In this document: positions 1 through 12,997 of the stretch, piece by piece
Numbering within the stretch: the stretch's first letter is position 1
Layout of the letters: the number at the start of each line of letters is the position of its first letter
Assembly (NCBI RefSeq): GCF_904528075.1
Contig: NZ_LR882035.1
Location: forward strand, 1,116,001 to 1,180,000
Direction: 5' to 3'
Length of the DNA: 64,000 bases
Origin: Agreia sp. COWG
GTDB taxonomy: Bacteria > Actinomycetota > Actinomycetes > Actinomycetales > Microbacteriaceae
Notes under the pieces: model-generated
The model's input: only the letters and a program-made list of their open reading frames with translations
The model's database searches: none
What the model was told of the DNA's origin: nothing
Translations under genes and position numbers: made by a program

Positions 1-1
1 G

Positions 2-694
2 GCGAATTACCGCTTCAACCCGTTCGACCTCACCAAGGTGTGGCCGCACGCGGACTACCCGCTCATCGAGGTCGGCACCATGACCCTGACGCGCAACCCC
101 GAGAACTACTTCGCGCAGATCGAGCAGGCCACGTTCGCTCCGTCGAACTTCGTTCCCGGAATCGCGGCCAGCCCCGACAAGATGCTGCTCGCGCGCATCT
201 TCAGCTACGCCGACGCACACCGCTACCGCGTGGGAACCAACCACGCCCAGCTTCCGGTGAACGCCGCTGTCTCGCCGGTGAACTCGTACTCGAAGGACGG
301 GGCCATGCGCCACGGCTTCAACTCGCCCGAGACCCCGGTCTACGCGCCGAACTCGCACGGCGGACCGCACGCCGACCCTGCGCGCCTCGGCAACGATGCG
401 GGCTGGGAGAGCGACGGCGCGCTGGTTCGCGCCGCGGCGACACTGCACGCAGAAGACGACGACTTCGGCCAGGCCGGAACCCTCGTGCGCGAGGTTCTCG
501 ACGACGCCGCGCGCGATCGCCTCGTGGCGAACATCGCCGGTCACGTGTCCAAGGTGACCGACGCTGGCCTCCGCCAGCGGGTCTACCAGTACTGGACCAA
601 CGTCGACGCCACGCTCGGAGCTCGCGTCGCCGCGGCAGTGGAGCCGAGCGCTCCCGGATCGAACGAGGACCCGGAGACCGTCGGCATCGGTTGA
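2..694 (+). CDS. katA: Catalase, C-terminal part (5' end outside window)
   Basis: This is the distal part of a monofunctional haem catalase, which breaks hydrogen peroxide into water and oxygen. The frame is open from the window edge and reads into the conserved core stretch FSYADAHRYRVGTNHAQLPVN-type (around residues 60-80 of the visible part), where the usual family text is a tyrosine/histidine-rich strand ending in QLPVN. The tail after it (REVLDDAARDRLVANI, then VYQYWTNVD) is the catalase C-terminal helical region. The catalytic His/Asn and the haem-ligand Tyr-containing N-terminal half cannot be judged: the former lies outside the window. A strong hairpin follows the stop, so transcription probably ends here. 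Family assignment is secure; the symbol follows the usual small-subunit catalase name. Confidence 0.9.
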   Translation, partial: ANYRFNPFDLTKVWPHADYPLIEVGTMTLTRNPENYFAQIEQATFAPSNFVPGIAASPDKMLLARIFSYADAHRYRVGTNHAQLPVNAAVSPVNSYSKDGAMRHGFNSPETPVYAPNSHGGPHADPARLGNDAGWESDGALVRAAATLHAEDDDFGQAGTLVREVLDDAARDRLVANIAGHVSKVTDAGLRQRVYQYWTNVDATLGARVAAAVEPSAPGSNEDPETVGIG

Positions 695-740
695 GGTGAC
701 CCGCTGCAGGGAATGACCCGAGGTCATCGCCTGTTGTAGA

Positions 741-774
741 GGGGGTGCGGGCGGCTTCGGCCGCCCTCGCCCCC
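741..774 (+). terminator. Hairpin terminator after the catalase gene
   Basis: A 15-bp stem (one G-T wobble and one mismatch) is closed by a TTCG tetraloop and followed by TTCTATTC. It sits between the catalase stop and the thioredoxin gene, as expected for an intrinsic terminator in GC-rich DNA. Confidence 0.7.
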
Positions 775-806
775 TTCTATTCACTCACGCCTCACGAGGA
801 GGAACC

Positions 807-1187
807 GTGGCCACCGTCACACTCACCGCCGAATCGCTCGACTCCACCATCACCGAGAACGAGATCGTGCTCCTCGACTTCTGGGCCGATTGGTGTGGCC
901 CCTGCAAGCAATTCGCCCCGGTCTTCGAGAAGTCCAGCGAAGACAACACCGACGTCGTCTACGGCAAGATCGACACCGAAGACCAGCAGCAGCTCGCGGC
1001 CGCCGCCCAGATCACGTCGATCCCTACGCTCATGGCATTCAAGAACGGCGTGCCCGTGTTCCGCCAGGCGGGCTCGCTTCCCGCTCCGGCCCTGGCCGAC
1101 CTCGTAGCGCAGCTCAAGGCGCTCGACGTCGAGGCCGCAATGAAGGCCCAGGCCGAGGCAGACGCAGCAGCGAGCCCCGCACAATAG
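807..1187 (+). CDS. trxA: Thioredoxin
   Basis: A 126-residue cytosolic thioredoxin that reduces protein disulphides using electrons from thioredoxin reductase. The active site W-C-G-P-C is at residues 29-33 and the cis-proline turn S-I-P-T at about 72-75. The length is slightly above the usual 105-110 because of an alanine-rich tail (last ~18 residues). The GTG start is preceded by GAGGAGG at the right spacing. It stands alone between two hairpins, directly after catalase, so the pair may serve peroxide defence together; that link is inference from neighbourhood only. Confidence 0.9.
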   Translation: MATVTLTAESLDSTITENEIVLLDFWADWCGPCKQFAPVFEKSSEDNTDVVYGKIDTEDQQQLAAAAQITSIPTLMAFKNGVPVFRQAGSLPAPALADLVAQLKALDVEAAMKAQAEADAAASPAQ

Positions 1188-1194
1188 CAACTCC

Positions 1195-1249
1195 GCTGCT
1201 GTTGTGTCGGATGCGCTGACGCATCTCGCGCATTCGGCACGACAGCGGC
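1195..1249 (+). terminator. Long imperfect hairpin after thioredoxin
   Basis: Two 22-base arms (1195-1216 and 1228-1249) pair along their whole length if four G-T wobbles are allowed. There is no clear T tract, so it may end transcription weakly or stabilise the trx mRNA 3' end. Confidence 0.45.
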
Positions 1250-1275
1250 TGTATCGAGCGGAGAAGCCGCGTCGA

Positions 1276-1281
1276 TAGCAT
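1276..1281 (+). promoter_or_regulatory. -10 box TAGCAT, leaderless geometry
   Basis: TAGCAT is followed by exactly six bases and then the ATG at 1288, so transcription should begin at the start codon. No Shine-Dalgarno sequence is visible. Confidence 0.55.
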
Positions 1282-1287
1282 GAGCGC

Positions 1288-1707
1288 ATGATCGTTCTCG
1301 CCCCATCAGCACGATCGCTCAGAGTGTTCCAGATCCTGTGGGTGCTCGGCTTCCTCGTGGGAACAACCACTCACACGGCGGACCTCATCGTCGGCGGAGT
1401 GAACGCCTACAGCGGTTTTCCCGTCGGCGTCCGGCTGTTCTGGGTCGCACTGACGATCCTGGATCCGGTCGCCGCTGCGCTGATCATCTTTCGACGGCGG
1501 TCCGGCATCGTGCTCGGCACCGCCGTGATCATCGCCGACATTGCCGTGAACTGGACCGTCTTCGCTGTGGTCGGCGGTCTTTCCTTGTACGGCGTTATCA
1601 GTCAAAGCCTGTTTGCGGTGCTCATCGTTGTCACGGCTCGTCGCCTCTGGGTCTGGTTCGGGCACTCTTCTCCACGAGAACGCGCCGATCAGAAGAGAGA
1701 GGCCTGA
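1288..1707 (+). CDS. Small integral membrane protein, function unknown
   Basis: A 139-residue protein with about four hydrophobic segments (roughly residues 12-30, 45-65, 72-95 and 98-115) and a charged C-terminal tail rich in Arg, Lys and Glu, which probably faces the cytosol. No catalytic or binding motif is recognisable. The ATG is supported by a TAGCAT box six bases upstream. It lies alone between trx and mnmA. I do not recognise the family; an unassigned four-helix membrane protein is the safest description. Confidence 0.6.
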   Translation: MIVLAPSARSLRVFQILWVLGFLVGTTTHTADLIVGGVNAYSGFPVGVRLFWVALTILDPVAAALIIFRRRSGIVLGTAVIIADIAVNWTVFAVVGGLSLYGVISQSLFAVLIVVTARRLWVWFGHSSPRERADQKREA

Positions 1708-1771
1708 CGCCGGCGAGGTCAGGCAGCTGCGGGCACGAATGCAGATAGGGCATGGTGTCGGGGGCCTCGCG

Positions 1772-1777
1772 TAAGCT
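1772..1777 (+). promoter_or_regulatory. -10 box TAAGCT for mnmA, leaderless geometry
   Basis: TAAGCT plus six bases reaches the GTG at 1784. This spacing favours 1784 over the adjacent in-frame GTG at 1781 as the translation start. Confidence 0.55.
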
Positions 1778-1783
1778 CGTGTG

Positions 1784-5322
<3,539 letters not shown>

Positions 5323-5493
5323 CCGAACGCTTCTTTCGTGGGCGTCACGGACTGCGGATTGACGCACCTCGTCGATGCATCGTTCGGTGAGATGCCGCAC
5401 CTACCCCTTCGACCGCCCGACGAGGGTCGTTTTGCTGCGTCTCACCGGCGGTGGCGAACCGCCTCGCCCCAGGGGTAGGCCATAGCGCTCCGG

Positions 5494-5499
5494 TAGAAT
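5494..5499 (+). promoter_or_regulatory. Possible -10 box TAGAAT for gatCAB
   Basis: TAGAAT lies about 46 bases before the gatC ATG in a 222-bp gap without other genes. No convincing -35 was found. The rest of this gap (5323-5544) holds only a weak 6-bp hairpin at 5447-5463. Confidence 0.35.
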
Positions 5500-5544
5500 C
5501 GTCGGGTTCGTCCGAACTCCCCTCGCTGACAGTCACGGAGCAGT

Positions 5545-5844
5545 ATGTCCGAAATCACCCAGGAGCAGGTCAGCCATCTGGCCACCCTCGCCCGCATAGC
5601 CCTGACGCCCGAAGAGATCGCGTCGTTGACCTCAGAGCTGGGCTCGATCATGGATCACGTAGCCACCGTCACCGAGGTCGCGACGCCCGATGTGCCGGCC
5701 ACCAGCCACCCGATTCCGCTTGAGAACGTGTTCCGCGACGACGTCGTCGGCCAGACCCTGACCGCCGAAGAGGCGCTCGCCGGCGCACCGGATCACGACG
5801 GCTCGCGCTTTCGCGTGACCGCCATCCTGGGGGAGGAGCAGTAA
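5545..5844 (+). CDS. gatC: Asp-tRNA(Asn)/Glu-tRNA(Gln) amidotransferase subunit C
   Basis: The small subunit of the GatCAB complex, which converts mischarged Glu-tRNA(Gln) and Asp-tRNA(Asn) to the correct Gln and Asn forms. The 99-residue length is standard. The N-terminal helix reads [13 protein letters not shown], the typical GatC signature, and the C-terminal part contains the conserved R-V-T/I tail. GatC wraps around GatA and tethers it to GatB. Its stop codon overlaps the gatA start by one base, indicating a coupled gatC-gatA-gatB operon. Confidence 0.95.
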   Translation: MSEITQEQVSHLATLARIALTPEEIASLTSELGSIMDHVATVTEVATPDVPATSHPIPLENVFRDDVVGQTLTAEEALAGAPDHDGSRFRVTAILGEEQ

Positions 5845-7379
5845 TGACGAACGATCTCACACGGCTCAGCGCCGACGAGCTGTCCACGAAGCTCCGCGCG
5901 GGCGACGTCAGCTCCGTCGAGGCCACCCAGGCCCACCTCGACCGCATCGCCGCGGTCGAGGGCTCGGTGCACGCCTTCCTCCACGTCGCCACCGACAGCG
6001 CCATCGCCGCCGCCGCGGACATCGACCGCCGACGCGCCGCGGGGGAGTCGCTGCACCCCCTCGCCGGCGTGCCGATCGCGGTTAAAGACGTGATCGTCAC
6101 CAAGGGCATGCCCACGACCAGTGGCTCTAAGATCCTCGAGGGCTGGGTTCCTCCGTACGACGCCACGGTCATCACGAAGCTGAACGCGGCAGGCCTGATC
6201 TCGCTGGGCAAGACGAACATGGACGAGTTCGCGATGGGCTCGTCGACCGAGCACTCGGCCTACGGTCCCACGCACAACCCGTGGGACCTGGAACGCATTC
6301 CGGGCGGGTCCGGCGGAGGCTCCGCCGCGGCCGTCGCAGCATTCGAGGCACCGTTCGCCCTCGGCAGCGACACGGGAGGATCCATCAGACAGCCCGCCCA
6401 CATGACCGGCACCGTGGGCCTCAAGCCCACCTACGGCGGAGTCAGCCGCTACGGTGCGATCGCCCTCGCGTCGAGCCTCGACCAGATCGGACCGGTGTCG
6501 CGTACGGTCCTCGACTCTGCGCTACTGCACGACGTGATCGGCGGCCACGACCCGCGCGACTCGACCTCGCTGCCGGATGCCTGGCCGTCTTTCGCAGACG
6601 CCGTGCGCAACGCAGATGTGAAGGGCCTGCGCATCGGCGTCGTCAAGCAGCTGCAGGGTGCGGGCTTCCAGGCCGGTGTCCTCGAGCGATTCCACGAGGC
6701 GCTCGCGCTGCTCGAGGGAGCCGGCGCCATCATCACCGAGGTAGAGCTGCCGAGCGTCGAGCACGCCATCGCCGCGTACTACCTGATCCTGCCCGCCGAG
6801 GCCTCCAGCAACCTGGCCAAGTTCGACTCCGTTCGTTTCGGCCTGCGCGTCAACCCCAAGGGGGGCGGCACGGTCGAAGACGTGATGAGCGCCACCCGCG
6901 AGCAGGGCTTCGGTGCCGAGGCGAAGAGGCGCATCATCCTCGGAACCTACGCCCTGAGCGCCGGCTACTACGACGCCTACTACGGCAGCGCCCAGAAGGT
7001 GCGCACGCTCGTGCAGCGTGACTTCGCGGCCGCGTTCGAGAACGCCGACGTGCTCGTGTCGCCCACGGCCCCGACCACCGCGTTCAAGTTCGGCGAAAAG
7101 ACCGGGGATCCGCTGGCGATGTACCTCGGCGACATCGCGACCATCCCGGCGAACCTGGCCGGCATCCCGGGAATCTCGGTGCCCGCCGGCCTCGCCGCGG
7201 AAGACGGTCTGCCCGTCGGCATCCAGTTCTTGGCCCCGGCACGACAGGATGCGCGCCTCTACGGCGTGGCCGCGGCGCTCGAGTCGTTGCTCGAACGCCA
7301 GTGGGGGCACACCCTGCTGAGCCAGGCCCCGGATCTTGCACCCAGCGAAATGAACGCGACCGAAGAGGGAGCCGTCTGA
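5844..7379 (+). CDS. gatA: Glu-tRNA(Gln) amidotransferase subunit A
   Basis: GatA hydrolyses glutamine and delivers ammonia to GatB. It belongs to the amidase signature family, and the Ser-cis-Ser-Lys triad can be placed: Lys in V-K-D at about residue 81, cis-Ser in the G-G-S-G-G-G-S loop at about 155, and the nucleophilic Ser in G-S-D-T-G-G-S at about 179. The 511-residue length is typical. It overlaps gatC by one base upstream and gatB by one base downstream, so all three subunits are made from one transcript in equal amounts. Confidence 0.96.
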   Translation: MTNDLTRLSADELSTKLRAGDVSSVEATQAHLDRIAAVEGSVHAFLHVATDSAIAAAADIDRRRAAGESLHPLAGVPIAVKDVIVTKGMPTTSGSKILEGWVPPYDATVITKLNAAGLISLGKTNMDEFAMGSSTEHSAYGPTHNPWDLERIPGGSGGGSAAAVAAFEAPFALGSDTGGSIRQPAHMTGTVGLKPTYGGVSRYGAIALASSLDQIGPVSRTVLDSALLHDVIGGHDPRDSTSLPDAWPSFADAVRNADVKGLRIGVVKQLQGAGFQAGVLERFHEALALLEGAGAIITEVELPSVEHAIAAYYLILPAEASSNLAKFDSVRFGLRVNPKGGGTVEDVMSATREQGFGAEAKRRIILGTYALSAGYYDAYYGSAQKVRTLVQRDFAAAFENADVLVSPTAPTTAFKFGEKTGDPLAMYLGDIATIPANLAGIPGISVPAGLAAEDGLPVGIQFLAPARQDARLYGVAAALESLLERQWGHTLLSQAPDLAPSEMNATEEGAV

Positions 7380-8902
7380 TGGCTAGAGCAAAACTGATGG
7401 ACTACGACCGCGCGCTCGAGCTGTTCGAGCCGGTGCTCGGCTTCGAGGTGCACATCGAGCTGAGCACCAAGACGAAGATGTTCAGCGACGCGCCGAACTA
7501 CTTCGGCGGCGAGCCGAACACGAACATCACCCCGGTCGATCTCGGCCTGCCGGGCTCGCTGCCCGTGGTGAACGGCCAGGCCGTGCGCTACGCGATCAGC
7601 CTGGGCCTCGCCCTGGGGTGCTCGATCGCGCCCACGAGCCGCTTCGCCCGCAAGAACTACTTCTACCCCGACCTGGCGAAGAACTACCAGATCTCGCAGA
7701 GCGACGAGCCCATCGCGTTCGCGGGTTCCGTCGAGGTCGAGCTTCCGAACGGCCGCATGTTCACGGTACCGATCGAGCGAGCACACATGGAGGAGGATGC
7801 GGGCAAGCTCACGCACGTCGGTGGCGCCACAGGTCGCATCCAGGGAGCCGAGTACTCGCTGGTCGACTACAACCGGGCCGGCGTTCCGCTGGTCGAGATC
7901 GTGACCGACATCATCTACGGCGCCGAGGCGGATGCCCCGGAGCTCGCGAAGGCCTACGTGTCGACGATCCGCGACATCGTCGTGGGCCTCGGCATCTCCG
8001 AAGCGCGCATGGAGCGCGGAAACCTGCGCTGCGACGCCAACATCTCGTTGCGCCGGCGCACGCCTGAGGGCGAGCCGGCCTCGCCGCTCGGCACCCGCAC
8101 CGAGACGAAGAACGTCAACTCGCTGCGCAGCGTCGAGCGCGCCATCCGCTACGAGATCCAGCGCCAGGCCGCCATCCTCGATGACGGGGGCACCATCACG
8201 CAGGAGACGCGGCACTGGCACGAGGACACGGGGGAGACCTCGGCCGGACGACCGAAGTCCGACGCCGACGACTACCGCTACTTCCCCGAGCCCGATCTGC
8301 TTCCGGTCGTTCCGTCGCCCGAGCTCATCGAGGAACTGCGCGCCGCGCTTCCCGAGGCTCCGGCCATCAGGCGGCGCCGTCTCAAGACGGAGTGGGGCTT
8401 CACCGACCTCGAGTTCCAGGACCTCACGAACTCCGGCCTCGTGAACGAGGTCATCGAGACGGTCGCCGCCGGATCGTCTCCGGCCGCTGCCCGCAAGTGG
8501 TGGACGGGTGAGATCGCGCGCATCGCCAACGCGCAGGGTGTGGATGCGACGACGCTGGTGACCCCGGTGCAGGTGGCGCAGCTCGTCTCGCTCGTCGACG
8601 CGGGCACGCTCACCGACCGCCTGGCTCGCCAGGTGCTCGAGGGCGTCATCGCCGGCGAGGGAACACCGCAGCAGGTCGTGGATGCGCGCGGCCTCGCCGT
8701 GGTGTCCGACGACGGCGCGCTGATCGCCGCGATCGACGAGGCCCTGAAGAGCCAGCCCGATGTCTTGGCGAAGATCCGCGACGGCAAGGTGCAGGCGGCC
8801 GGCGCGGTGATCGGGGCGGTCATGAAGGCCATGAAGGGCCAGGCCGACGCCGCACGCGTGCGGGAGCTGGTGCTCGAGCGGGCGACGGCACTGCCCGAGT
8901 AA
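7379..8902 (+). CDS. gatB: Asp/Glu-tRNA amidotransferase subunit B
   Basis: GatB binds the mischarged tRNA and activates its carboxylate before ammonia from GatA is added. The 507-residue protein opens with the conserved [13 protein letters not shown] segment (about residues 21-33), continues through the cradle domain ([15 protein letters not shown]) and ends with the helical YqeY-like tRNA-binding tail. The ATG at 7379 overlaps the gatA stop; the longer in-frame extension upstream lies in gatA and is rejected. Last gene of the operon; a hairpin follows. Confidence 0.95.
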   Translation: MARAKLMDYDRALELFEPVLGFEVHIELSTKTKMFSDAPNYFGGEPNTNITPVDLGLPGSLPVVNGQAVRYAISLGLALGCSIAPTSRFARKNYFYPDLAKNYQISQSDEPIAFAGSVEVELPNGRMFTVPIERAHMEEDAGKLTHVGGATGRIQGAEYSLVDYNRAGVPLVEIVTDIIYGAEADAPELAKAYVSTIRDIVVGLGISEARMERGNLRCDANISLRRRTPEGEPASPLGTRTETKNVNSLRSVERAIRYEIQRQAAILDDGGTITQETRHWHEDTGETSAGRPKSDADDYRYFPEPDLLPVVPSPELIEELRAALPEAPAIRRRRLKTEWGFTDLEFQDLTNSGLVNEVIETVAAGSSPAAARKWWTGEIARIANAQGVDATTLVTPVQVAQLVSLVDAGTLTDRLARQVLEGVIAGEGTPQQVVDARGLAVVSDDGALIAAIDEALKSQPDVLAKIRDGKVQAAGAVIGAVMKAMKGQADAARVRELVLERATALPE

Positions 8903-8915
8903 GCGTCATCCTCGG

Positions 8916-8936
8916 CGGGCTCAGTCGATGAGCCCG
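8916..8936. terminator. Hairpin between convergent gatB and SDR genes
   Basis: An 8-bp perfect stem (CGGGCTCA/TGAGCCCG) with a five-base loop lies in the 58-bp gap between the two convergent stops, suitable as a bidirectional terminator. No T tract is evident. Confidence 0.5.
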
Positions 8937-8960
8937 TCGAGGGCCCCATTCGAGACGGGG

Positions 8961-9893
8961 CTAGAAGTCGAGCCCCGTCAGGTCTTCCGATACGGTCCAG
9001 AGGCGCGACGCCACGCGTGTGTCGCGCGCCCGGCGGCTCTCTTTCGCCCGGGCGGGCGGCCCGGTCAGCCCGAAATGGTTTGCAGGGCCCACGTAATCGC
9101 CGCCGCGCACGCTCGCCCAGGTAGCCGCGAACAGCTGCGGTTCGGCGCCGGCCTCGGCGGACTGGGACATGACCGAGTTCTGCATGAACCTCTCGACGAG
9201 GGCGCTGGCGGGCTTGTCCTCTGTGCCGAGTCGGGGGCCGGCGCTCTGCAGGTTGGTGCGGCTCGACCCGGGATGAGCCGCGGTGCTGAGAAGACCCCAG
9301 CCGGCCGCGTCGCTGCGCAACTGCAGTTCGTGGGCGAAGAGCAGATTGGCGAGCTTCGACTGCCCGTATGCGCTCCAGGCGTTGTAGCGCTTCTCGGCGT
9401 GCAGATCGCCGAAGCGGATGCGGCCGATCCAGTGCATGACGCTCGACATGGTGACGACGCGTGGGGTGGCTGCGGCCGTCAACACGGGTAGCAGCCGCGC
9501 GGTGAGCGCGAAGTGGCCCAGGTGATTGGTCCCGAATTGCAGTTCGAAGCCGTCTTCGGTCTCGTGCCGCGCGGGTACTGCCATCACACCGGCGTTGTTC
9601 ATCAGCACGTCGACGGGGGTGCCGTCGTCGAGCATCCGGTCGGCGAAACGCTCGATGCTGCCGAGCGATGCGAGATCGAGCGACTCCAGTTGCAGGGAGG
9701 CGTCAGGCACGCTCTCGCGCACGGACACCGCCGCGGCAGCATTCTTCTCGTCGCTGCGGGCCGCCATCACGACGTGGGCGCCAGCTGCGGCCAGGCGCCG
9801 CGCCGAGACGAGACCGAGCCCGCTGTTCGCGCCCGTGATGACGACTCGGCGGCCGGTCTGGTCGGGAATGGTCAGGGCGGCTGGCGTGGACAT
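8961..9893 (-). CDS. Short-chain dehydrogenase/reductase
   Basis: A 310-residue classical-type SDR, an NAD(P)-dependent oxidoreductase of unknown substrate. The Rossmann glycine motif T-G-A-N-S-G-L-G is at about residues 20-27, the N-N-A-G-V motif at about 97-101, and the catalytic Y-G-Q-S-K (Tyr-x-x-x-Lys) with upstream Ser in M-S-S-V-M-H-W. The general layout, including the [11 protein letters not shown] segment, resembles the retinol-dehydrogenase/protochlorophyllide-like SDR branch common in actinobacteria. Monocistronic and convergent with gatB. The A-R-S after the second strand suggests NADP preference, which is inference. Confidence 0.85.
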   Translation of the reverse strand: MSTPAALTIPDQTGRRVVITGANSGLGLVSARRLAAAGAHVVMAARSDEKNAAAAVSVRESVPDASLQLESLDLASLGSIERFADRMLDDGTPVDVLMNNAGVMAVPARHETEDGFELQFGTNHLGHFALTARLLPVLTAAATPRVVTMSSVMHWIGRIRFGDLHAEKRYNAWSAYGQSKLANLLFAHELQLRSDAAGWGLLSTAAHPGSSRTNLQSAGPRLGTEDKPASALVERFMQNSVMSQSAEAGAEPQLFAATWASVRGGDYVGPANHFGLTGPPARAKESRRARDTRVASRLWTVSEDLTGLDF

Positions 9894-9989
9894 GAAAGCA
9901 CTCCTTCTGCGAGGGCGGCAGCTCGGGATGCGCCGCCCAGCGATCAGGCTAACCCGCGTTCATGCCGGTGCATACACCGCGAGCGGGCG

Positions 9990-10562
9990 CTACGCGCTCA
10001 GCGAAAGCCTGTCGTCGCGGCCGGTGAGGGCGAGCAGCCGAGACTGCAGCGGGGCATCGTCGGGTACGGGAACAATGGAGCTGAAGAGACCGGATGCCTC
10101 CAGCGTCGCCTTCTGCGGCTCGAATACCGTCCACACGGCCTCGACCAGTCCCTCGTCGAGGGCTTCGCTCGTACCCGTGGCGCGCGCCAGATCCCAGGAG
10201 TGGATCGTGACGTCGGACACCTGCTCTCGCAGGTACTCGGTGACCGTGACGGTGTCGTACGAGAGCTGCACCCGAGCATCCGGCGCCGCGGCGGCCCAGG
10301 CGTCTGTCGCCGCCTTCGAGTAGTGGGCCCACTCCGACGAAAGGTCGGCGCCCAGGGGGCGCTTGTAGGCGCGCGCCTCGCGCAGCGTGCGACCCTCGAG
10401 CAGGAGCGGCACCCACTGCTGCTCCTCGATCACGTGGGTCACGAGCTGGCGGGTGTTCCACTCCGTGTCGGGAGTCGGCGCATTCCAGTCGGCGACGGCG
10501 TGAAGCCGCACGGCGAATTCGCGGTGGGCGGTGTTCTGCAGTGTCAGCCAGTCGATGGTCAC
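9990..10562 (-). CDS. DinB-like / maleylpyruvate isomerase-fold metal-dependent protein
   Basis: A 190-residue soluble protein with the four-helix DinB/mycothiol-dependent maleylpyruvate isomerase fold. The pattern W-N-T-R-Q-L-V-T-H-V-I-E-E-Q at about residues 34-47 contains the conserved helix-2 His, and V-S-D-V-T-I-H-S-W-D-L-A-R-A-T at about 140-154 supplies a further His and the W-D-L-A-R-A signature of the actinobacterial TIGR03086-type proteins. Such proteins bind a metal through three His and may use mycothiol, but the substrate here is unknown. Monocistronic, divergent from the GNAT gene. Confidence 0.75.
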   Translation of the reverse strand: MTIDWLTLQNTAHREFAVRLHAVADWNAPTPDTEWNTRQLVTHVIEEQQWVPLLLEGRTLREARAYKRPLGADLSSEWAHYSKAATDAWAAAAPDARVQLSYDTVTVTEYLREQVSDVTIHSWDLARATGTSEALDEGLVEAVWTVFEPQKATLEASGLFSSIVPVPDDAPLQSRLLALTGRDDRLSLSA

Positions 10563-10650
10563 AGCGGCGCTCCTGTCGATGATGCTCGGGGTGGTTCTAG
10601 GTGTAAGTCTCGTCGCCCCGGGTGCATTCCACGCACTGGATGTCTGTCGC

Positions 10651-10656
10651 TAAGCT
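10651..10656 (+). promoter_or_regulatory. -10 box TAAGCT, leaderless geometry
   Basis: The same TAAGCT hexamer and six-base spacing as at mnmA lead to the GTG at 10663. Confidence 0.6.
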
Positions 10657-10662
10657 CGCCGG

Positions 10663-11205
10663 GTGACTGTGACGACCCGAGACATCGACCCCACCGAACT
10701 GCCCACGCTGCTCGCGATGAACAACGCCGCGATCCCGGCGGTCAACCTGCTCGATTCCGACTCCCTGCTCGACCTCGTGTCGTTGGCCCACGCGGCGGTC
10801 GTGGTTGTCGACGACGACGATCCTGCCCGGCCGCTCGGCCTGGTGGTCACCCTCACCGCCGGCAACGACTACGAGAGCGAGAATTACCGCTGGTTCGTCG
10901 AGCGTGGGGGCGACTTTCTCTACGTCGACCGCATCGTGATCGCCGAGGGCGTGCGCGGCCAGGGGCTCGGCCAGATCTTGTACGAGCGGGTCTTCGCCGA
11001 GGCGGAACTGGCCGGCCTCACCGAGGTCACCTGCGAGGTGAATCTCGATCCGCCGAACCCCGGCTCGCTCGCGTTCCACGACCGACTGGGCTTCGTGCAG
11101 ATCGGTGAGCAGGTCACCAAGGGCGGCGCGGTGCGAGTCGCCCTGCTGAGCGCACCCGTCGTGTCAGCGTCGGCGCTGCCGGAGCCCCGGCCGGAGCCGG
11201 TGTAG
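10663..11205 (+). CDS. GNAT-family N-acetyltransferase
   Basis: A 180-residue acetyltransferase of the GNAT fold, which transfers an acetyl group from acetyl-CoA to an unknown amine. The acetyl-CoA-binding motif A appears as V-D-R-I-V-I followed by G-V-R-G-Q-G-L-G (about residues 87-103), and motif B as F-H-D-R-L-G-F near 138-144. The conserved N-L-D-P-P-N-P-G-S segment between them is typical for a subgroup described only as uncharacterised. The GTG start is supported by a TAAGCT box six bases upstream. Convergent with the acyl-CoA ligase gene, with which it is separated by one base. Confidence 0.82.
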   Translation: MTVTTRDIDPTELPTLLAMNNAAIPAVNLLDSDSLLDLVSLAHAAVVVVDDDDPARPLGLVVTLTAGNDYESENYRWFVERGGDFLYVDRIVIAEGVRGQGLGQILYERVFAEAELAGLTEVTCEVNLDPPNPGSLAFHDRLGFVQIGEQVTKGGAVRVALLSAPVVSASALPEPRPEPV

Positions 11206-11206
11206 C

Positions 11207-12898
11207 TCAGCCCTGTGCGGCGAGCAGCCGCTCGCGTACCGCGCGGCGCAGTACCTTGCCGATGAGAGACGTCGGCATCTCGTCGATGACCACGACGCGG
11301 CGCGGCACCTTGTAGGCGGTGAGTTGTTCGCGGGCGTAGTCGCGCATCGCCTGCTCGTCGAGAGACGCGCCCTCGCGCAGGACGACGGCGGCCACGACGT
11401 CTTCGCCACCGGCACCCGTGGGCATGCCGACGACGGCAACATCGGCGATGTCGGGGTGCTGCCTCATGGTGTCCTCGACCTCACTCGGCGAGACATTGAA
11501 GCCGCCCGTGATGATGAGCTCCTTGATGCGGTCGACGATCGTCACGAAGCCGTCGGAGTCTTGTGTGCAGATGTCGCCGGTGCGGAACCAGCCACCCTCG
11601 AGCAGGACCTTGTCTGTCTCGTCGGGCTTCTGCCAATAGCCCTGGAACACCTGCGGACCGCGCAGCAGAAGCTCGCCTTCCTCGCCGGCCGCGCGGTCGA
11701 CCGAAGGGTCGTCCGGGTCGACGACGCGCATCTCGGTGCTGGGAAACGGAACGCCCACCGTACCGGGCTTCCGGCTCGGTCCGATGGGATTGCCGAGCGC
11801 GACGGGAGACGTCTCGGTGAGGCCGTAGCCCTCGACCAGGTAGCCGCCGGTCACGCCCTCCCAGAGCTCGACGGTCGACACGGGAAGGTTCATGGCGCCC
11901 GAGATGGCGAACCGGATGCCGGTGAGGTCGACCCGGCGCTTCTTTGCGGCGGTGGCAAGTCGCTCATAGATGGGTGGCACCGCCGGCAGGAAGGTGGGCG
12001 GGTGGCTCTTGGCCGCATCGAGAACCAGGTCGATGTCGAACTTGGGCAGAAGCACGAGCCTTGCTCCGTTGACGAGGGCGAAGGTGAGGCAGAGCGTCAG
12101 CCCGTAAGCGTGGAACATGGGAAGCACCGCATAGACGACCTCTTTGCCGGGCACCATTCCGAGAACCCACGCGCAGCCCTGCAGCGCGTTCGCGTGCAGA
12201 TTGAAGTGGGTGAGCTTCGCACCCTTGGGGTTGCCTGTGGTGCCGGAGGTGTACTGCAGCACGGCGAGGTCGTCGACGGTGGGCTTCGGAACGGATCGCC
12301 GGATGGGGCGGTGATCGACGAGCTTCTCCCACGGCATGCTCTTCTTCGACAAAGCAGTGAGCGATTTTCTCGCCGCTCTGGCTTTAGCGATGGGCAGCCG
12401 CAGGGCAACGCGCTTGCCGAACGGCATGGCGCGGGTCACGTCGACCGCGATCACCGTATCGAAGGCCACGTCCGAGGGCATGGCGTGGATGCGATCGCCC
12501 ACCTTGTCCCAGACGATCGCGACCTTCGCTCCGTGATCCTCGAACTGGTGGCGCATCTCGCGGTCGGTGTAGAGGGGATTGTGCTCTACCACGACCGCGC
12601 CGAGGCGCAGCACCGCATAGAAGGCGATCACGTGCTGGGGGCAGTTCGGCAGCACCAGGGCCACTCGATCGCCTGCCCTCACTCCGGCACGGCGCAGTCC
12701 CTCGGCGGCGCGGGAGACCAGCATGCCCAGCTCGGAATACGTTGTCGTGGAGCCGAAGAAATCGAGTGCCACGGCAGACCTGAACCGCTTCACCGACGCA
12801 TCCAACATGTCGACCAGTGAGCCGCTCGGCAACTCGATGTTCGCCGGAACCCCCTCTGCATACTGGGAGACCCATGGCCGGTTCATGTCGCTGGTCAT
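11207..12898 (-). CDS. fadD: Long-chain fatty-acid--CoA ligase (ANL superfamily)
   Basis: A 563-residue adenylate-forming enzyme that activates fatty acids to acyl-CoA through an acyl-AMP. Motifs: P-loop-like Y-T-S-G-T-T-G-N-P-K-G-A at about residues 212-224, Y-G-L-T-E-T-S-P near 355, W-F-R-T-G-D near 433, the hinge D-R-I-K-E-L-I-I, and the C-terminal catalytic lysine in G-K-V-L-R-R. It is divergent from the type III polyketide synthase (starts 100 bp apart). Because such synthases use long-chain acyl-CoA starters, this ligase may feed that pathway; ordinary beta-oxidation is the alternative. Confidence 0.9.
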   Translation of the reverse strand: MTSDMNRPWVSQYAEGVPANIELPSGSLVDMLDASVKRFRSAVALDFFGSTTTYSELGMLVSRAAEGLRRAGVRAGDRVALVLPNCPQHVIAFYAVLRLGAVVVEHNPLYTDREMRHQFEDHGAKVAIVWDKVGDRIHAMPSDVAFDTVIAVDVTRAMPFGKRVALRLPIAKARAARKSLTALSKKSMPWEKLVDHRPIRRSVPKPTVDDLAVLQYTSGTTGNPKGAKLTHFNLHANALQGCAWVLGMVPGKEVVYAVLPMFHAYGLTLCLTFALVNGARLVLLPKFDIDLVLDAAKSHPPTFLPAVPPIYERLATAAKKRRVDLTGIRFAISGAMNLPVSTVELWEGVTGGYLVEGYGLTETSPVALGNPIGPSRKPGTVGVPFPSTEMRVVDPDDPSVDRAAGEEGELLLRGPQVFQGYWQKPDETDKVLLEGGWFRTGDICTQDSDGFVTIVDRIKELIITGGFNVSPSEVEDTMRQHPDIADVAVVGMPTGAGGEDVVAAVVLREGASLDEQAMRDYAREQLTAYKVPRRVVVIDEMPTSLIGKVLRRAVRERLLAAQG

Positions 12899-12985
12899 TC
12901 GCTGTCCTTTGCGTCGTCGTCACGGTCATTATTGCGCAGACCGATCGACGTCGAGGGGGCCTCGAGGTGCGCACGACGCGCGTGC

Positions 12986-12991
12986 TACGGT
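12986..12991 (+). promoter_or_regulatory. -10 box TACGGT for the polyketide operon
   Basis: TACGGT plus six bases reaches the GTG at 12998, the same leaderless geometry as elsewhere in the window, and this fixes the synthase start. Confidence 0.55.
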
Positions 12992-12997
12992 GCGAAC

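Noticed and set aside
5447..5463. GGCGGT-N5-ACCGCC hairpin in the ligA-gatC gap
   Set aside because: Six base pairs without T tract; such stems are common by chance in this composition.
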